DNA of 64,000 bases from Ampelocalamus luodianensis (Eukaryota; Streptophyta; Magnoliopsida; Poales; Poaceae): contig CM070618.1 in assembly GCA_036346255.1 (NCBI GenBank), positions 63,030,256 to 63,094,255 on the forward strand, written 5' to 3'. The notes beneath the pieces were generated by a model. That model ran no database searches. It was not told where the DNA came from and saw only the letters and a program-made list of their open reading frames with translations. The translations under genes and the position numbers were made by a program. Each line of letters starts with the position of its first letter. The first letter of the stretch is position 1. Of this stretch, positions 34,436 through 44,388 are shown piece by piece.

Positions 34436-34934
34436 CTACTTGGCAAGAACAACATATAATAGAATAAAGACCACAAAACTAACTATGTTTACTAATTTGT
34501 GAAGCATCTTTTCAACTATTGCCATCCTCTCATCCAGTTTGTTAAGTCTATTTTCCTCATTTTGGGTTGGTTGATCGGACACTCGAGGCACTACACGAAA
34601 TGCATCAACACCACGGGAGTGTTCTTGTATGGCAGCAATTTGCATTGCAATATCTCGAACCACTGGAGCCCACTGCCAAAACCGACATGTTGTGTTCTAC
34701 AAAATAATTGCAGCTTGAAATGAAGGTAAGAAAATCTGGTATGTACAACTTAATTCGTGCCGATTTTACCCAACTTACCGTAAGATTTGAACACTTCATG
34801 AACACTCGGGACGGGTTGGTTGGTGTATGAGAGGTAAACACATTCGCCGGATCCCTGCAACGAGGGCAAACCAGGTGCTGCCGTAGTGATTGTAATTCTC
34901 TGCTCACTCGGAAGTTAGATGAGGCTGAAGACAT
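34436..34934 (-). CDS. Small GRF-type zinc-finger protein with C-terminal membrane segment, two exons
   Basis: Exon 1 runs 34934-34779 (52 codons) and ends at a donor reading ACG/GTAAG. Exon 2 runs 34696-34436 after TTTTGTAG. Joined, they keep frame and give 138 residues. The zinc finger spans the junction: CPRC at about residue 23, then the TSHTPTNPSRVFMKC stretch, then CRFWQW after the junction, the order expected for GRF fingers, which bind nucleic acid in enzymes such as TOP3A and APE2. The last 20 or so residues are hydrophobic (IVSFVVFILLYVVLA), a likely tail anchor, preceded by a short helix. Small GRF plus membrane-tail proteins occur in plant genomes, often near repeats. It lies between PMD and transposase and is the only MULE gene here without a visible defect. 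Confidence 0.6.
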
Positions 34935-35233
34935 CTTATTTTACGCTGGAAGAAATGAGAAGAGTAAGAGAAGAGTGAGGTGAATCGCAGTGAAAGCATC
35001 CATATATAGCGTTCGGACCACACTGTGTGGAAAGCAGGGTGTGACAACTCTCTGGAAAGTAGGACGTGACAACTTTCTGCAAAGTAGGACATGACAACTC
35101 TCTGGAAAGCAGGACGTGACCGAAACGAGGCAGATAACAACTTGTTACAGTATACAAAGTAGTGCAGGTTACAATGCAAATCACTACAACACTCACATCG
35201 CTACGACCAACATGACTCAATACACCGGATAGC
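34935..35233. repeat. Spacer between GRF and transposase genes with a short tandem repeat
   Basis: Bases 35034-35125 hold about four copies of a 25-27-bp unit close to TCTGGAAAGTAGGACGTGAC. On the minus strand this is upstream of the GRF start and could be part of its promoter. No other content was recognised. Confidence 0.5.
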
Positions 35234-36663
35234 TTACAGATACTTAGTGGCGCTGGAGGAAGAAGGTCTATTCAGATAGTTCCCGAATGAGTGCCCATGA
35301 GTCTTGCATAGCCTACACCTTATTGGTCTTGGCCGATCTTCACGTTGGCTCACGTCCATATCGTTGCGGATGCACCTCGACGGACGCCTCCCACGGCCTG
35401 GATGTTGCAGTGCTTCATTCGGTGACCACTTCACTGCTCCCCGCCATATGTCCCTGTAGTGGCCTTCGACGCCATAGGAGTTGAACTTCCCGTTCCAAGT
35501 ATCATACAGGTGTCATATGTCATAGTATTCCGACATATACATGCTACAAGATTGGTGAAATACAGCACATGCAGCATATACATGCGAGCAAGGCTTGTGC
35601 AGGAGTTGAGGCTTGTTGCAGGTGCAAACTGCCACATCGCCTATGGTGCAAACATGCTTCCGGTCACCTCTCATGTGGCCACGAACGTACTTGTCCCGCA
35701 GGCGGACCTCGATCTTCCTCCTCACGCCATCCATTGTGATAACTACATGGGATCGGGCCTTGGTAATCATCTTGTCAATGTAGGCGAGGGTAACCTCTGA
35801 GTACTGCTTCCCTTCGTCCAAATGCTTCTTGGCCATCGTTGCCTGATTGACGAAGTAACCGACCATGTGGTTCCATGTCTTCTCGACAACAGCCGTGATG
35901 GGCAGGGCATGAACCCCTTTCAACAGACCGTTGTAGACCTCAGACATGTTGGTTGTCATGATGTCGTACCGAGCACCATAGGTGTCGTGAAGAAGGGACC
36001 ATTTCTCATAGTCGGGGGCATGCACGTGTATCCACTCAGCGAACTCGCTTTGTGGTGCGCCTAGGCCAGAACCTCCACTAGCACGCTTGGTTTCGACCTC
36101 GAGCTCCCGCCACACGGCATCGAACTTGCGCTTCTGGTTCTGCAGGCAGAGCTTCTTGAACTTCTTCATGAGGTCTTTGCTTCGGAATCACGTGTGGAAG
36201 TTGGCGGCTAGATGCCGCATGCACCAACGTGTGTGCATGTCATTCCATTGGTACGGTGGGCTCATACCGTGCTGCATGGTGAGCGGCATGGACAACAACC
36301 CAGCATGACAGTCGGTTATGAGGCACAAATTCGGTCGGTCCTTACAACATGTTGCTTTATGTTAACTAGGAACCATAGCCAACTGTCAGTGCTCTCGTTC
36401 TCTACAATGGCAAAGGCAACTGGGAGCAACTGATCGTTGCCATCAGCGGCAATAGCGGTGAGAATGGTGCCCTTGTACTTCCCGCAAAGGAAAGTACCAT
36501 CCATAGTAGAGACGGGACGGCAGTGGGAGAAGCCCTGGACTGCCGGGCCAAATGCCCAAAAGACTCGATTAAGGATTAGAGAATGTGGGATGTTCGACCG
36601 GTCGGGCCTGTCCATCCTATTGACACATGTCCCCGGATTAGCATTCATCCAGCAGAAGTACAT
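35234..36663 (-). pseudogene. MuDR-type transposase of the MULE, downstream copy, broken
   Basis: Read on the minus strand, 36663-36316 holds the MULE catalytic core: VFWAFGPAVQGFSHCRPVST, then DGTFLCGKYKG and AFAIVENESTDSWLWFL. A one-base frameshift follows at about 36340. The frame continues LITDRHAGLLSM, meets a stop near 36190 where the other copy has Cys, and is open again from 36169 to 35513. This last part contains the SWIM zinc finger CTCNKPQLLHKPCSHVYAAC. A stop near 35510 precedes the C-terminal zinc knuckle CRLCKTHGHSFGNYL, with the end at about 35237. The enzyme would cut and join element ends. The N-terminal DNA-binding region upstream of the core is not recognisable. Confidence 0.85.
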
Positions 36664-38177
36664 GCTGAACTACTCGGTACGGACCGAGAACTTCGTGCGG
36701 TGGAAACCTTACATACCAGACCCTGTTGAGGAGGCTCCGAAGGGGCCCAGTACTCGGCCGGGCGTAGTCCATATCGACGACGAAAGTTATGAGGAATTTA
36801 CATCCTTATTACGTTTTTCACTCTACGGTGTACCTACATCATACAATCGTAGGACATAAACGACTTCGACATACCAGCCCGAGGTGGACAGTCCCGCGAC
36901 AAGGGCAAGGGAAAGGCTCATGAGGCTGAGCCCGCCCACCACAGCTTATCCGGTCGCCCAAGCGTATTCCGTGTCCATGTAGGCGAGGGTAACCTCTGAG
37001 TACTGCTTCCCTTCGTCCAAATGCTTCTTGGCCATCGTTGCCCGATTGACGAAGTAACCGACCGTGTGGTTCCATGTCTTCTCGACAACAACCGTGATGG
37101 GCAGGGCACGAACCCCTTTCAACACACCGTTGTAGACCTCAGACATGTTGGTTGTCATGATGTCGTACCGAGCACCATAGGTGTCGTGAAGAAGGGACCA
37201 TTTCTCATAGTCGGGGGCATGCACGTGTATCCACTCAGCGAACTCGCTTTGTGGTGCGCCTAGGCCAGAACCTCCACTAGCACACTCGGTTTCGACCTCG
37301 AGCTCCCGCCACACGGCATCGAACTTGTGCTTCTGGTTCTGCAGGCAGAGCTTCTTGAACTTCTTCATGAGGTCTTTGCTTCGGAAGCACGTGTGGAAGT
37401 TGGCGGCTAGATGCCGCATGCACCAACGTGTGTGCATGTCGTTCCATTGGTACGGTGGGCTCGTACCGTGCTGCATGGTGAGCAGCATGGACAACAACCC
37501 AGCATGACGGTCGGTTATGAGGCACAAATTCGGTCGGTCCTTACAACATGTTGCTTTATGTTAACTAGGAACCACAGCCAACTGTCAGTGCTCTCGTTCT
37601 CTACAATGGCAAAGGCAACTGGGAGCAACTGATCGTTGCCATCAGCGGCAATAGCGGTGAGAATGGTGCCCTTGTACTTCCCGCAAAGGAAAGTACCATC
37701 CATAGTAGAGACGGGACGGCAGTGGGAGAAGCCCTGGACTGCTGGGCCAAATGCCCAAAAGACTCGATCAAGGATTAGAGAATGTGGGATGTTCGACCGG
37801 TCGGGCCTGTCCATCCTATTGACACATGTCCCCGGATTAGCATTCATCCAGCAGAAGTACATGCTGAACTACTCGGTAGGGACCGAGAACTTCGTGCGGT
37901 GGAAACCTTACGTACCAGACCCTGTTGAGGAGGCTCTGAAGGAGCCCAGTACTCGGCCGGGCGTAGTCCATATCGACGACGAAAGTTATGAGGAATTTAC
38001 ATCCTTATTACGTTTTTCACTCTACGGTGTACCTACATCATACAATCGTAGGACATAAACGACTTCGACATACCAGCCCGAGGTGGATAGTCCCGCGACA
38101 AGGGCAAGAGAAAGGCTCATGAGGCTGAGCTCGCCCACCACAGCTTATCCGGTCGCCCAAGCGTATTCCTTATCCAC
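35780..38177. repeat. 1199-bp direct tandem duplication inside the transposase region
   Basis: Unit 1 (35780-36978) and unit 2 (36979-38177) are about 97-98 percent identical by eye, with constant offset 1199 (for example 35822 and 37021, 36437 and 37636). The units cover the transposase core, part of the C-terminal half and a plus-strand open module. The left junction lies in the middle of the coding region, so unit 2 ends abruptly after SEVTLAYMD. Confidence 0.9.
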
Positions 38178-38557
38178 GACATGAGTTATGAAGAATTTAC
38201 ATCCTTCTTACGTTTTTCACTATACGGTGTACTTATATCATGGAATCGCAGGACATGGACGACTTCGACATACCAGCCCGAGGTCGACAGTCCCGCGACA
38301 AGGGCAAGGGAAAGGCTCATCTGGTTGAGCCCGCCGCACAAAGATCTCGGCCGCCGGGCCTAATCTGTATCGACGACGTGAGTTATGAAGAATTAATATC
38401 CTTCTTAAGATTTTCACTATACAGTGCACTTACATCATGAAATCGCAGGACATGAATGACTTCGACATACCAGCCCGACGTGGACAGTCCCGCGACAAGG
38501 CGAAGGGGAAGGCCGGCCAGGAGTTCAACGACGTGCTAACAAGGAAGGGAAAATAGC
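36437..38557 (+). other. Repeated plus-strand coding-like module of unknown function
   Basis: Opposite the transposase, several plus-strand frames share a protein-like module. One part reads HIDDESYEEFTSLLRFSLYG (twice; variant IDDVSYEELISFLRFSLYSA at about 38370-38430). The other reads DFDIPARGGQSRDKGKGKA, with a last copy ending in a stop at 38557 after VLTRKGK. Copies lie near 36780-36960, 37980-38160, 38178-38330 and 38377-38557, spaced by about 200 bp in the last part. The acidic-then-basic layout looks like a real protein tail, but in-frame stops split the parts. It may be the displaced 3' end of another MULE gene. Confidence 0.35.
36946..37862 (-). pseudogene. MuDR-type transposase, partial upstream copy
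   Basis: This is the second unit of the tandem duplication. It contains the catalytic core on 37862-37515, the same one-base frameshift as the other copy (near 37540), and an open frame 37527-36946. In it the nonsense codon of the other copy reads Cys (FHTCFRSKD). It lacks the SWIM finger and C-terminus because the duplication junction at about 36978 cuts it. The shared frameshift shows the gene was already broken when it was duplicated. Confidence 0.85.
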
Positions 38558-38560
38558 CCC

Positions 38561-39400
38561 GGTCCACGTAGTAGGTCGGGTCATTACGTAGTAGTCCCCT
38601 GTCCTACCCCACATGTTTTGTACTATCCCTTAAAGGCATGTACAGTTATATGGTATGGATGTTTGTGTCGCAATGTACCGTAGTAGTAGCAGCGAGGATG
38701 ACTAAAGCAATTTGCCGAACCATCATGCCATGTAACATGCTTCTGTCCGCGGACACTAATATAGTTCTGGTTCCGTGTCTCCGCTAAGCCATCAAAGCAA
38801 GCCTATATTGCAAGTATGCCTCTTCTAGTGGAGTCCCAGAAAGAACCAACCGACATCGAATCCTCCATATTTTAGGACATCTTCGTAATCACAACGAGCG
38901 TTCTCAACCCCTTCAATCATATTCTCTACATGCTTCATAAACTACTTCATCGACTCCCTGCTTATATACGTTCAAACGACTTCATCGAGGAGAGACTCTA
39001 ATAGTTTGAACAACAAGACAGTTTGCTTCGACGACATCCTCAAGGTTATACCTCGTCTGATATGATTATCAATCATCCTTTCTCTGAAGGAATAAAATTA
39101 TACACAAATTACAGAAGCAACAACACTATGACGGGAGGCTCCACAAAAAGTTTCGAACCCTGATTTCTGATAAAATGAAACCCTAATTTACAAACCTCCG
39201 TACCCTTATTTTCGAGAAAAGGAAACCCTAATTTACAAACCTCAGTACCCTTATTTCTTAATGAAAGTTTTCTTTACAAATCTCAGTGCCGATATTTTTT
39301 ATGAATCAAATATCATTAAATAATATTTAAATTTAATTTTTTTGAAATATCATTAAATAATATTTAAATTCTTTTCCATTTTTTCGGATTTTTTTCAAAA
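38561..39400. other. Right subterminal region of the MULE, no gene
   Basis: The sequence is AT-rich. Near 39170-39290 a phrase of about 50 bp (CCCTAATTTACAAACCTC, then TACCCTTATTT) is repeated twice with a third degraded copy. Near 39307-39372 AAATATCATTAAATAATATT occurs twice. On the minus strand this is where a transposase promoter and first exon would be expected; none was recognised. Confidence 0.4.
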
Positions 39401-40439
39401 TTTTGAAAATCGGTGGTCGGTCGGGCCACCGCCGATTAAGAGGAGGCGCCACCGCTGCGTGCCAGGTCGCGGCCAACACCGCCGTGCCGTGGCTCAGAGG
39501 CGGTGGCCGCGCCTCGGTTCAGCATCGTTATCGTACAAAGGTAACATTTGTAAATTACGGTGAACGAATATTAGTTTTGAAATTAAAACGAGCTACAGGC
39601 CACAAATACAAAAAATTCGAAAAATACGGAAGAACTTCTGCCAAGTGGGTCCACTTGGGCTGTACATTCTCGCATGCACAAGGGGTGTGATCAGGCGACA
39701 GCTACATGTGTGGCGTAATGCATTTGGATTAATTTGCTACGTGTACACCAAGAAATGCACACAATTTCAACAAAACGTCGTGGTCACTATTACATGTGGA
39801 CCCCACAAGAATAGTACAACGGAAGGTGATCAAATACCGGATCAAAGATATTCTACTCCCCACAATCGCATGCCTCGATACTAGCACCATCTCCATGCTG
39901 CATTTGCTGGCCGAGACCAAACCAAAGACGTCTGAATTTCCACGTATTGGAATCGGATATGAAGATTTTGTTGCCTAATTCTCTCCGCGGGTCCCACTGT
40001 GTCTGTTACCTAAGCCAACAAGACTAATTAGGAATATTATCGGATATGGATCTGATTATATTTTTGTTTAGGATTTTTGTATGTTCCGTACAAGCCGTTT
40101 AGGAAGTCGTGGTGTGTCCCCATATATTGTGCACCATGTTATTTCAGAAAATATATTGATTTTGTATCTACACAGAGCCTTGCGTCTATTCTTGCTATTT
40201 GCTTGGCACAACCACAGCATAGAGGGGAATAGGGTGTTCTTCTACCAAAGCTCGTTCTTACTTTTTCACTGGGTATTAAGGGTTCGATATCATCCACCTA
40301 GTAGTCTCGTGGATATATCATGAGCGAATTCAAAGAGTTGTAAGTCTATTGCATTTGGCAACGGTTGAGTAGCTATGGATCGTTTCGTTACCCGAGTTAT
40401 CTTTGATCCTACGTTAAGAAGATCGGGCACCCTGTGTCA

Positions 40440-43400
40440 TAGAGTGTCACTCAAAATTACATTGGCGATCAAATTTCGTTAATGACTGCAACCGCCAGAT
40501 TTTCTTTGAGAGACTATTGATTAATCACAAGCAGGTAGGAAACACCCTCTCTGTCCAACAAAAATGGAATTGCCACCTTTCATGTGATATGACGACATAT
40601 ATATCCCCACCTTAAAGAGATAGAAGTCATAGAACGGATGCTGCTTCATGTGACAGTGATGCGGCGCTTGCTTCTGAATTCCGATGATAGAACACAGGTA
40701 CCTAATTGAACTCGATGTAGGCATGCGTGATAAGATATCACCTACTACGAACAGCTAAACTCAATTTTGCCGACAAAACAAATGAGGGAAAAAGTTCCGG
40801 TAAGCTTGTGTGTGTGTGAGAGAGAGAGAGAAATAATGAGCTACGCTGAGGATTAAACTTGATGCGCACAATAAGAATAGGATCGATTCTTTGGTAGACG
40901 ATTGGCTAAGCTAAAGCTTCGTGTGCATGATCATGCCATGATGGATGCGAGAAGGATGAAATGAAGGAATCACGTGATTAAAGCCGTATGCTGTCGTCTC
41001 TGGACTCTGATCATAGGCAACTTTACAGTGTTCCCCCAGACTCCTGGTGAGGTGAGGTGAGTAGTACTACACGGTACACGCTATGCTCGTGTCGTCAGCA
41101 AAGCAGCTGGGAGGAGCAGTTAGGCCCACTTGCAGGAGATTTTGTCTTAAGAAAAGCATTTTGCTTGTCGGAGCCTAAAGTGGTTTGCCGAGCTCCAATG
41201 ATCTTTTATTCACGAGACACGCATGTTTGTCTGAATTGTTGCTCTAAAAATTGTACCAGTATGGCCACTAGCCTTGGGCTGGGCCTTTTCATCTATGAGG
41301 TGAGATCAGCCCATTTTTGGCTTGTAACCATTCCCTTGTTTTGGAGGCGATGCCTTCCTGGCCTTTTACCCCGTCGAAACTTGCAGAAGGGAAAAAGGAA
41401 GAACATGAGTCATTGTATCGAGTTGCGTACTTGGATGTCATTGATTGAAGAAGACAGCTAGGGAAACATATGTTCTTATATATTTCTCTGGTGTACGTTA
41501 GAACACAGTAAATTAAGACATCATAATTATTCTACCGAGCATCATCGACGACACACGCACAAATCAACTGGAAGAGCTAGCTGAGCATCTGATCTAACGG
41601 ATCGCGTTGGGTGATGGTTATTATTATCGTAAAAATAGCGGTTTTAGTAAATATTGAGAATTAATTCTAACATAAATTAAAATAATTAAAGCATAAGTCT
41701 AGTAGCATATAATTGAGAAGAATGACTTATAATCATGTAATAAATTCATGTCAATTAAACAGGTCAATTAATCATGTAATAATAGGACTTGATAACAAGT
41801 AAAATCAGCATAATGCTCAGATTTAAATTGATTGTTTACTGCTATCATTTGTCGGCCTGCACAAGATAAAATCTTGGCATCCTCGTCAATATTGTCTATA
41901 CTCTTTACCAATTAGATATGACAACTACAAATCAGACTTTGGACTCTAAAGAATGCTTTACTAATATGTAAAAAATTAATCTCATAAACAAAAGATAACA
42001 ATTTATGCTTTCGGCCAACAGAAAATCATCAATGCAAAAATATCACATAATTCAACATTTCAGTCTATAAGCCAACAGAACACTAATAAGCTCACAGTGA
42101 AAGGAGATCACAAGGTTCAGCACTAAAGCCTTTCGGCTAACAGAAGAACAAGCAAAATCACAATACAAGATGATCAATTTCAGTTAAACACCACCGAAAG
42201 TAACAAAATTGCTAGAGATGAAATGGCATCAGCAAACAACACAATTAGAACTCAAATCTGAACTAGTTTCATTCCAATTTCAGTATATAACGATTATCCT
42301 CATCGAGCATTTAAACCAAGCCCACAGCATCACTAAGAAATATCTCTCGGTACTAGTATCAAATTAATCAATCACAATTTCAGATTTTGACTAGTACAAC
42401 ACACATGCAAAGTGATGCGCAATATGAAAAACCATAAAACTCACTAAGCGGATAGCACTCAAAGCCACTGAGTAGAACCAGGCAAGGCACGTGAAATGTG
42501 TTATCTCATAAAACCAATTCCTCCGCTGTGCCGCGAATATCAGATGAGGTTGATAGAGATACAATGTCAACTTGACAAACCGGGACACACCAGTGTGCGA
42601 AGACGAGGCATAGGAAATGCTGCACAAGAACCAACCAAAGATGCACCGGCCGAATGCACCCGTAGAGTAAGAGACCACCACTCAACCGAGGTATTCACAC
42701 CCAAATCAATCAAACTAGAGCCGGTCGGAACCCACCTCCAATCGGCGCAAGACCAAAGCCTCACCGCAACCTCAACAGAGAAGAGGGAGCAAGAGAGGCA
42801 TCGGGTTGTGCAAGGAGGAAGAGGAACTGGTCCTAACTGCCGACGGTGCTATGACCAACACAGCGGCGCGGCAGCTCTCACCGCCCAAATCGAAGCCAAA
42901 TCGGAAGAGGGGAAGAAACCAAAAAGGGGGGAATCGCTTACTGTGTTCTGGGGTTGAGAAAGAAGAAGAAAGGAGTCAGCTTTTGAAGAGGAGGAGGCCA
43001 TGCGTTGCTGTCGCCAATGACCGGCACGCATCTCGCCCGAGCCGCCTGCTCGCGACGCCGCTAGGCCGTAGACCATGCACGCCTGAACACCTCGTTTGGT
43101 TCGGTTAGAGACAAGGTCTCCAAACTTTATCCCTCCCCTCATCTCAATGACAAGTGAGTCTCTTTATTTTTCTTTTTTTTTCTCAAAATGAGAAATTACC
43201 AAATAGTCCTAAAAATACAACAGTTATTGCTGTTGCATCGACGTACATGGCACAGAAAGCATGGATTCAGATTTGGAGGCGAGATCAAGCGTCTCGCCCT
43301 TCATTTTTTTGGTTCTTGACAATATCCAAATGCCAGGCTAGGAAATAAAGCCAAAAACCATGATTGTCCACTAAAGCACGCGTACGAGGGAACATTAGCT

Positions 43401-43440
43401 AAAACAGCAGGCACTTCGTAACCACCACATAACTAAACTA
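40440..43440. other. Intergenic DNA, no supported gene
   Basis: A TG/GA microsatellite lies at about 40809-40831. The open frame 41057-41461 (+) encodes 134 residues with no known motif. The frame 42496-42957 (+) and the overlapping minus frames are Arg/Glu/Pro-rich and end near a phrase found at MITE ends (CCTCGTTTGGTTCGG at about 43090). A 41600-42400 stretch is AT-rich with repeated AACAGAA and TAAGCC text. None of this supports a gene call. Confidence 0.4.
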
Positions 43441-43706
43441 AATGGCATTGACCCAGAATAATTGTTGGTCTGTCTGTTACCCAAATGTTCGTTTACAACA
43501 GCTGGAGCACAACAGAGAAACTGCAGCACCAAAATTCCCCCATGTTTTTCTCGTCAGCAACCAAAAAAACTCCCAGCATCTTTCAGTTTTGATTCCTTTT
43601 TCTTGCCAGCCGTCCAAAGTAGGCAGCAAACAGAAACCGACCACCAGCTTCCTCCCCTTCAAATCGCTTCCATTCCACCGGTGGACGCCCCAGTCTTCTT
43701 TCCTGT

Positions 43707-43715
43707 AATATAAGA
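43707..43715 (+). promoter_or_regulatory. TATA-like box upstream of the DMP gene
   Basis: AATATAAGA lies 35-43 bases before the ATG at 43750. If used it would leave a very short 5' UTR, so a more distal start is also possible. Confidence 0.3.
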
Positions 43716-43749
43716 TACCCAGAGACTTGTTAGAACAAAGCAAACGAAG

Positions 43750-44388
43750 ATGGCAGCAACAATAGCTGCTCCACACCCTGACACGGAATCGCAGCAGGGT
43801 CAGAGGCAACCTCTCTTGTCGAACATAGCTGATGGCACCAACAACATAAGCACTATGCAGAAAGCAATCGGCCAGACATACCAGAGCACTGCGCACCTCG
43901 CCAAACTCCTCCCATCAGGCACTGTGCTTTCCTTCCAGCTCCTGGCTCCAACCCTGGCAAAACAAGGCCACTGCGGTGACATGAATCGAATGATGACAGG
44001 AGGGCTCGTGGTGCTCTGTGCACTGTCCTGCTTTGTTCTCAGCTTCACAGATAGCTTCAGGGATGAGAAAAGAAAGGTACGATATGGGTTTGCCACATTC
44101 AAGGGATTGTGGGTCATAGATGGTGGATCTCCTCTTGATCCACATGATGCAGTGGAATACAGGATACAATTTCTAGACTTTGTCCATGCAATTGTTTCAG
44201 CAATGATTTTTGTTGCCATCGCGCTGTTTGACCAAAACGTTGTGTCCTGCTTCTATCCAATACCATCGGAGAATACAAAGCAAGTTCTCACAACACTGCC
44301 AGTTGCTATTGGAGTTCTTGGAAGCATGCTATTCGTCAGCTTCCCAACCACCCGCCATGGCATTGGCTTCCCACTCTCTCCACAATAG
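43750..44388 (+). CDS. DMP (DUF679) family membrane protein
   Basis: An uninterrupted, intronless frame encodes 212 residues, the usual length for the plant-specific DUF679 membrane proteins. After a variable hydrophilic N-terminus (about 45 residues) come four predicted membrane segments at about 51-70, 82-101, 141-161 and 180-199. Family landmarks include LLPSGTVLSFQLLAPTL, GHCGDMNRMMTGGLVVLCAL, SFTDSFRD and GFATFKGLWVIDGG. DMPs act in endomembranes and plasma membrane; members are linked to membrane remodelling in senescence, and the DMP8/9 group is needed in sperm for fertilisation. Which subgroup this is cannot be fixed without a tree. The ATG at 43750 is the first in frame with a purine at -3 (AAGATGG). 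This appears to be the only intact host gene in the window. Confidence 0.93.
   Translation: MAATIAAPHPDTESQQGQRQPLLSNIADGTNNISTMQKAIGQTYQSTAHLAKLLPSGTVLSFQLLAPTLAKQGHCGDMNRMMTGGLVVLCALSCFVLSFTDSFRDEKRKVRYGFATFKGLWVIDGGSPLDPHDAVEYRIQFLDFVHAIVSAMIFVAIALFDQNVVSCFYPIPSENTKQVLTTLPVAIGVLGSMLFVSFPTTRHGIGFPLSPQ

Larger units (their letters stand above)
27827..39618. mobile_element. Mutator-like element (MULE), 11,792 bp, with PMD, GRF and transposase genes
   Basis: The ends are long inverted repeats. From 27827 and, reversed, from 39618, both read close to TTTTTTGTATTT, then CCTGTAGCTCGTTTTAATTT and CGTTCACCGTAATTTACAAA. Similarity continues for about 120 bp, then gives way to GC-rich unlike sequence. 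Flanks are a perfect 9-bp duplication, gaaaaatac (27818-27826 and 39619-39627), and copy A keeps the single unoccupied site gacaaatac (20669-20677). Inside, left to right, are a plant mobile domain gene (+), a small GRF zinc-finger gene (-) and a MuDR-type transposase (-). The genes are convergent with promoters presumably near the TIRs. The transposase and PMD genes are broken, so the element is immobile unless helped in trans. Confidence 0.9.
27657..40439 (+). mobile_element. LTR-like unit, copy B, split by the 11.8 kb MULE
   Basis: About 0.98 kb of this interval (27657-27826 and 39628-40439) matches copy A at 20505-22935. It ends GGGCACCCTGTGTCA at 40439. No primer-binding site follows, so it could be a solo LTR. 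It lacks the 1332-bp insertion of copy A, and copy A lacks the MULE. Left edge approximate; no clear 5-bp flanking duplication was found. Confidence 0.55.

Noticed and set aside
41057..41461. 134-codon open frame
   Set aside because: No family features, no splice or promoter support, and surrounding DNA is intergenic.
42496..43142. A 153-codon plus-strand frame and overlapping minus frames
   Set aside because: Composition is Arg/Glu/Pro-rich without recognisable domain, and the flank resembles a MITE end; not enough to call a gene.
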